NCBI GenBank assembly: GCA_019638935.1
Contig: JAHBSW010000024.1
Coordinates: forward strand, 1 to 35,355
Origin: Cryobacterium sp.
GTDB lineage: Bacteria > Actinomycetota > Actinomycetes > Actinomycetales > Microbacteriaceae
DNA: 35,355 nucleotides
Direction: 5' to 3'
In this document: in pieces, positions 33,711 to 35,355 of the stretch
Layout: the number at the start of each line of letters is the position of its first letter
Position numbering within the stretch: the first letter of the stretch is position 1
Made by a program: the position numbers and the translations under genes
Notes under the pieces: generated by a model
What the model was told of the DNA's origin: nothing
The model's input: the letters and a program-made list of their open reading frames with translations, nothing else
Database searches by the model: none

Positions 33711-33814
33711 GGTTCGGCTCCCCCGGAACTGCGTGCCGGACCCCGTTCTGCCCTGTGTTTACAGGGGTTCCGCGTGCGTGGAGTGCGTCAGGGAACGTCT
33801 CGTCGTCAGCGTTC

Positions 33815-33832
33815 GTTGCCAGAATGTTGCCA
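33815..33832 (+). repeat. Two GTTGCCA direct repeats, 11 bp apart
   Basis: GTTGCCA at 33815-33821 and 33826-33832, one helical turn apart, about 105 bp from the end of the tRNA fragment. The spacing suits paired protein binding, for example integrase arm sites, but the match is short. Confidence 0.35.
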
Positions 33833-34038
33833 CGTTTCCGCCCCTGCGGAGGCGGGTAATCCTGGTGCCTCGGGTCGCTTGTCGAGTGTGACGAGAAGCC
33901 CGCGCCTGACCCGCTCTCCCAGCTTGCGGGGTCGCGCCGGATGCCGCAACACCGCTCGCTCTGCTCGGATGTTGCACCCTCCGTCCCGACCCCGCCAACA
34001 GCAGGGAGCGGGTCCGGGGCGGGAGCAGACCGGCAAGG

Positions 34039-34068
34039 TAGAATGAGGAACGACGAAGCAGAGGTGAT
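34039..34068 (+). promoter_or_regulatory. Promoter -10 and ribosome site of the toxin-antitoxin pair
   Basis: TAGAAT (34039-34044) is a good -10, and GAGGTGAT (34061-34068) is a strong ribosome site 3 nt before the ATG at 34072. Unlike many host genes here, this transcript would have a leader. Confidence 0.6.
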
Positions 34069-34071
34069 CCC

Positions 34072-34389
34072 ATGAGCGTGACGATTCCGAGCGCGATCCC
34101 GGCCGAGTCTCTGCGCGCCTGGTACGACGACGAGCCCCGCGTGAGCGACGTGGCCCTCTACGACATGACCGCCCAGGGCGCGACCACCCTGGCCTCCGTG
34201 CTGATCGAGCGGCAGCTCGCCACGGCCGACGAGCGCGAGCGCGAGTATTGGGCCGCACGGGTGCGCCTGGTGAATCAGCAGCGCACGGCGCTGGATCCGG
34301 ACGACCGGCTCGGGCTGATCGCCCAGCAGCAGGCGTGGCTCGATGAGATCGACGCCCTGACCGGCCAGGCGAGCCGCCGGATCGCGTGA
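34072..34389 (+). CDS. Putative antitoxin of the zeta-toxin pair
   Basis: A 105-residue, mostly helical, acidic protein with the Glu/Arg-rich stretch ATADEREREYWAARVRLV and no membrane segment. It is directly upstream of a zeta-type toxin gene, its stop overlapping that start (GTGA), which is the usual order and coupling for an antitoxin that must be made first. The sequence itself is not one I recognise; its role is inferred from position, size and charge. It has strong translation signals. It lies beyond the tRNA attachment remnant, so it belongs to the integrated element. Confidence 0.72.
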   Translation: MSVTIPSAIPAESLRAWYDDEPRVSDVALYDMTAQGATTLASVLIERQLATADEREREYWAARVRLVNQQRTALDPDDRLGLIAQQQAWLDEIDALTGQASRRIA

Positions 34390-35355
34390 GCGAACCCGGC
34401 GCGCCCGACGAGGCGCGGCTGCGGCAGGTGTTCGAAGCCGCGGTGCGGCAGGCGATCTTCCCACCGGTTCCGGCTGGCGACCGGCTCCTGGTGCTGCTCG
34501 GCGGCCAGCCCGCCGCGGGCAAGACGAGAGCGCAGGCGGCGATCCTCGCGGAGCACCCCGAGCTGGTGTCGATAACCGGGGACGATCTGCGCGCCTACCA
34601 CCCCGGCTACCGCGAGCTGGCGGTGGACGACCCGCTGGGGATGCCGGCCGCGACCGCGCCGACTTCGAGCGGGCTGATCCGGCTCGCCCTGGATCATGCG
34701 ATCGAGCACGGCTACCCGGTGCTGCTGGAGGGCACCTTCCGCGACCCGGCGATGGTCACCGGCACCGCGGCCCGGTTCGCGGAGGCCGGCTACCGTGTTG
34801 AGGTCGTCGCCGTCGCAACCCCCGCCGCGGTGTCGCGGCTGGCGGCCGAGGAGCGGTTCCTGCGCGCCCGGCGCGGCGAGGTCGGTCGCTGGACCCCGCC
34901 CGAGGCGCACGAGACGGCGCTGGCCGGCTCCCCCGAGGTCGTGGCCGCGCTGGAGGCGCTGCCCGCCGCCGCCCGTATCCAGGTCTACGCCCGCGACCGT
35001 CGCCTCTACGACAACCACCGCACCCAGGCCGGCGCGTGGGAGCAGGAGCCCAGCGCGGCCGACGTGCTGCGCGGAGAGCAGACCCGACAGCTCACCCCGG
35101 CCGAGGCGGTCGGCTGGCTCGCGGACTACGGCGCGGTGTTCGGCGCCGCCCTTGCCCGGCGCGGCTACCTCAGCCCGAGGACCGCGCCGGCCTACCGGCG
35201 GCTGCAAGACGACGCCGCCCGGATGATCGAGCTGGCGAGGGACGAGCCGAGCGCCGACGTGCGGGCGCTGGAGGAACAGCAGACGCACCGCCGACTCGCC
35301 CTGAAGGTCAGTGTGCCCGAGCCGCCGGGAATCGTCGGACGGATCGGGCAGACCC
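34386..35355 (+). CDS. Zeta-toxin family kinase (3' end beyond window)
   Basis: At least 323 residues of a zeta/PezT-type P-loop kinase, which poisons cells by phosphorylating UDP-N-acetylglucosamine or related nucleotide sugars and so blocks cell-wall synthesis. Walker A is LLGGQPAAGKT (Lys46), followed by SITGDDLRAYHPGYREL with the putative catalytic Asp67, HAIEHGYPVLLEGTFRDPA and VVAVATPAAVSRLAAEERFLR, all as in the family. The start GTG 34386 overlaps the antitoxin stop by 4 bp. There is no stop before the window ends, and the open region past the kinase core suggests a longer C-terminal domain. It probably stabilises the integrated element by post-segregational killing. Confidence 0.85.
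   Translation, partial: MSEPGAPDEARLRQVFEAAVRQAIFPPVPAGDRLLVLLGGQPAAGKTRAQAAILAEHPELVSITGDDLRAYHPGYRELAVDDPLGMPAATAPTSSGLIRLALDHAIEHGYPVLLEGTFRDPAMVTGTAARFAEAGYRVEVVAVATPAAVSRLAAEERFLRARRGEVGRWTPPEAHETALAGSPEVVAALEALPAAARIQVYARDRRLYDNHRTQAGAWEQEPSAADVLRGEQTRQLTPAEAVGWLADYGAVFGAALARRGYLSPRTAPAYRRLQDDAARMIELARDEPSADVRALEEQQTHRRLALKVSVPEPPGIVGRIGQT

Larger units (their letters stand above)
33711..34071. other. Non-coding edge of the integrated element
   Basis: Of 361 bp between the tRNA fragment and the antitoxin gene, no reading frame shows family resemblance on either strand. It holds a GGGGG/CCCCC hairpin right after the fragment, a pair of GTTGCCA direct repeats, and the promoter of the toxin-antitoxin pair. 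It is likely the attachment arm region of the element. No integrase gene is visible. Confidence 0.6.

Noticed and set aside
33665-33760. A complete tRNA-Glu gene.
   Set aside because: The sequence past the anticodon stem does not match a D arm and cannot pair with the acceptor strand, so only the 3' half is present.
33711-34071. A possible integrase remnant next to the attachment site.
   Set aside because: No Arg-His-Arg-Tyr signature or integrase-like stretch could be read in any frame.

Overview
The window is high-GC actinobacterial DNA, most likely from a member of the Microbacteriaceae. The grounds are the very high GC at third codon positions, many genes whose start codon lies 6-7 nt after a TAnnnT -10 hexamer (leaderless transcription), the order leuCD-murA-plsC-gpsA-ddl-DUF3515-thiL, and a three-gene ABC cassette of the proposed coenzyme F420-0 importer type together with cofE and an Fgd-like enzyme, a combination known mainly from F420-auxotrophic actinobacteria. 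The genus cannot be fixed by reading alone.

Layout. 1-1835 (minus): a pyrimidine/hydantoin catabolic pair, a dihydropyrimidinase cut by the left edge and a beta-ureidopropionase-like amidohydrolase. 2040-4950 (plus): a lipoprotein-permease-ATPase cassette. 4939-13545 (minus): two tandem paralogous DUF58-transglutaminase units, the downstream one carrying a MoxR AAA+ ATPase, separated by a small anchored coiled-coil protein. 13631-15511 (plus): a DUF2207 membrane protein. 15452-18716 (minus): coaD, an EamA-type transporter, an Fgd-like F420 enzyme and cofE as one tight run. 18753-23660: housekeeping genes recG, rsmD, a small lipoprotein, thiL and a DUF3515 lipoprotein. 23869-30270 (minus): one long run leuC-leuD-murA-plsC-gpsA-ddl. 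30447-33573: a leucine/valine-type dehydrogenase, a TerC protein behind a probable manganese riboswitch, and a nitroreductase. 33633-35355: a tRNA terminator, an orphan 3' half of tRNA-Glu, and then the edge of an integrated element carrying an antitoxin/zeta-toxin pair that runs off the window.

Three themes stand out. First, a dispersed family of 33-44 bp imperfect palindromes (left end GGTTTCGATACGC, right end GCTACTCAACC) occurs at least twelve times. It sits between genes, but also within recG as an in-frame peptide, in the 3' end of leuC as an extra C-terminal tail, and at the stop codon of terC. A second, unrelated palindrome lies in frame in the 5' end of the DUF3515 lipoprotein gene. 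Second, an F420-0 uptake/polyglutamylation salvage route is suggested by the transporter cassette, cofE and the Fgd-like enzyme, with no upstream F420 biosynthesis genes in view. Third, the tRNA-Glu 3' fragment next to its own terminator marks the junction of a site-specifically integrated island.
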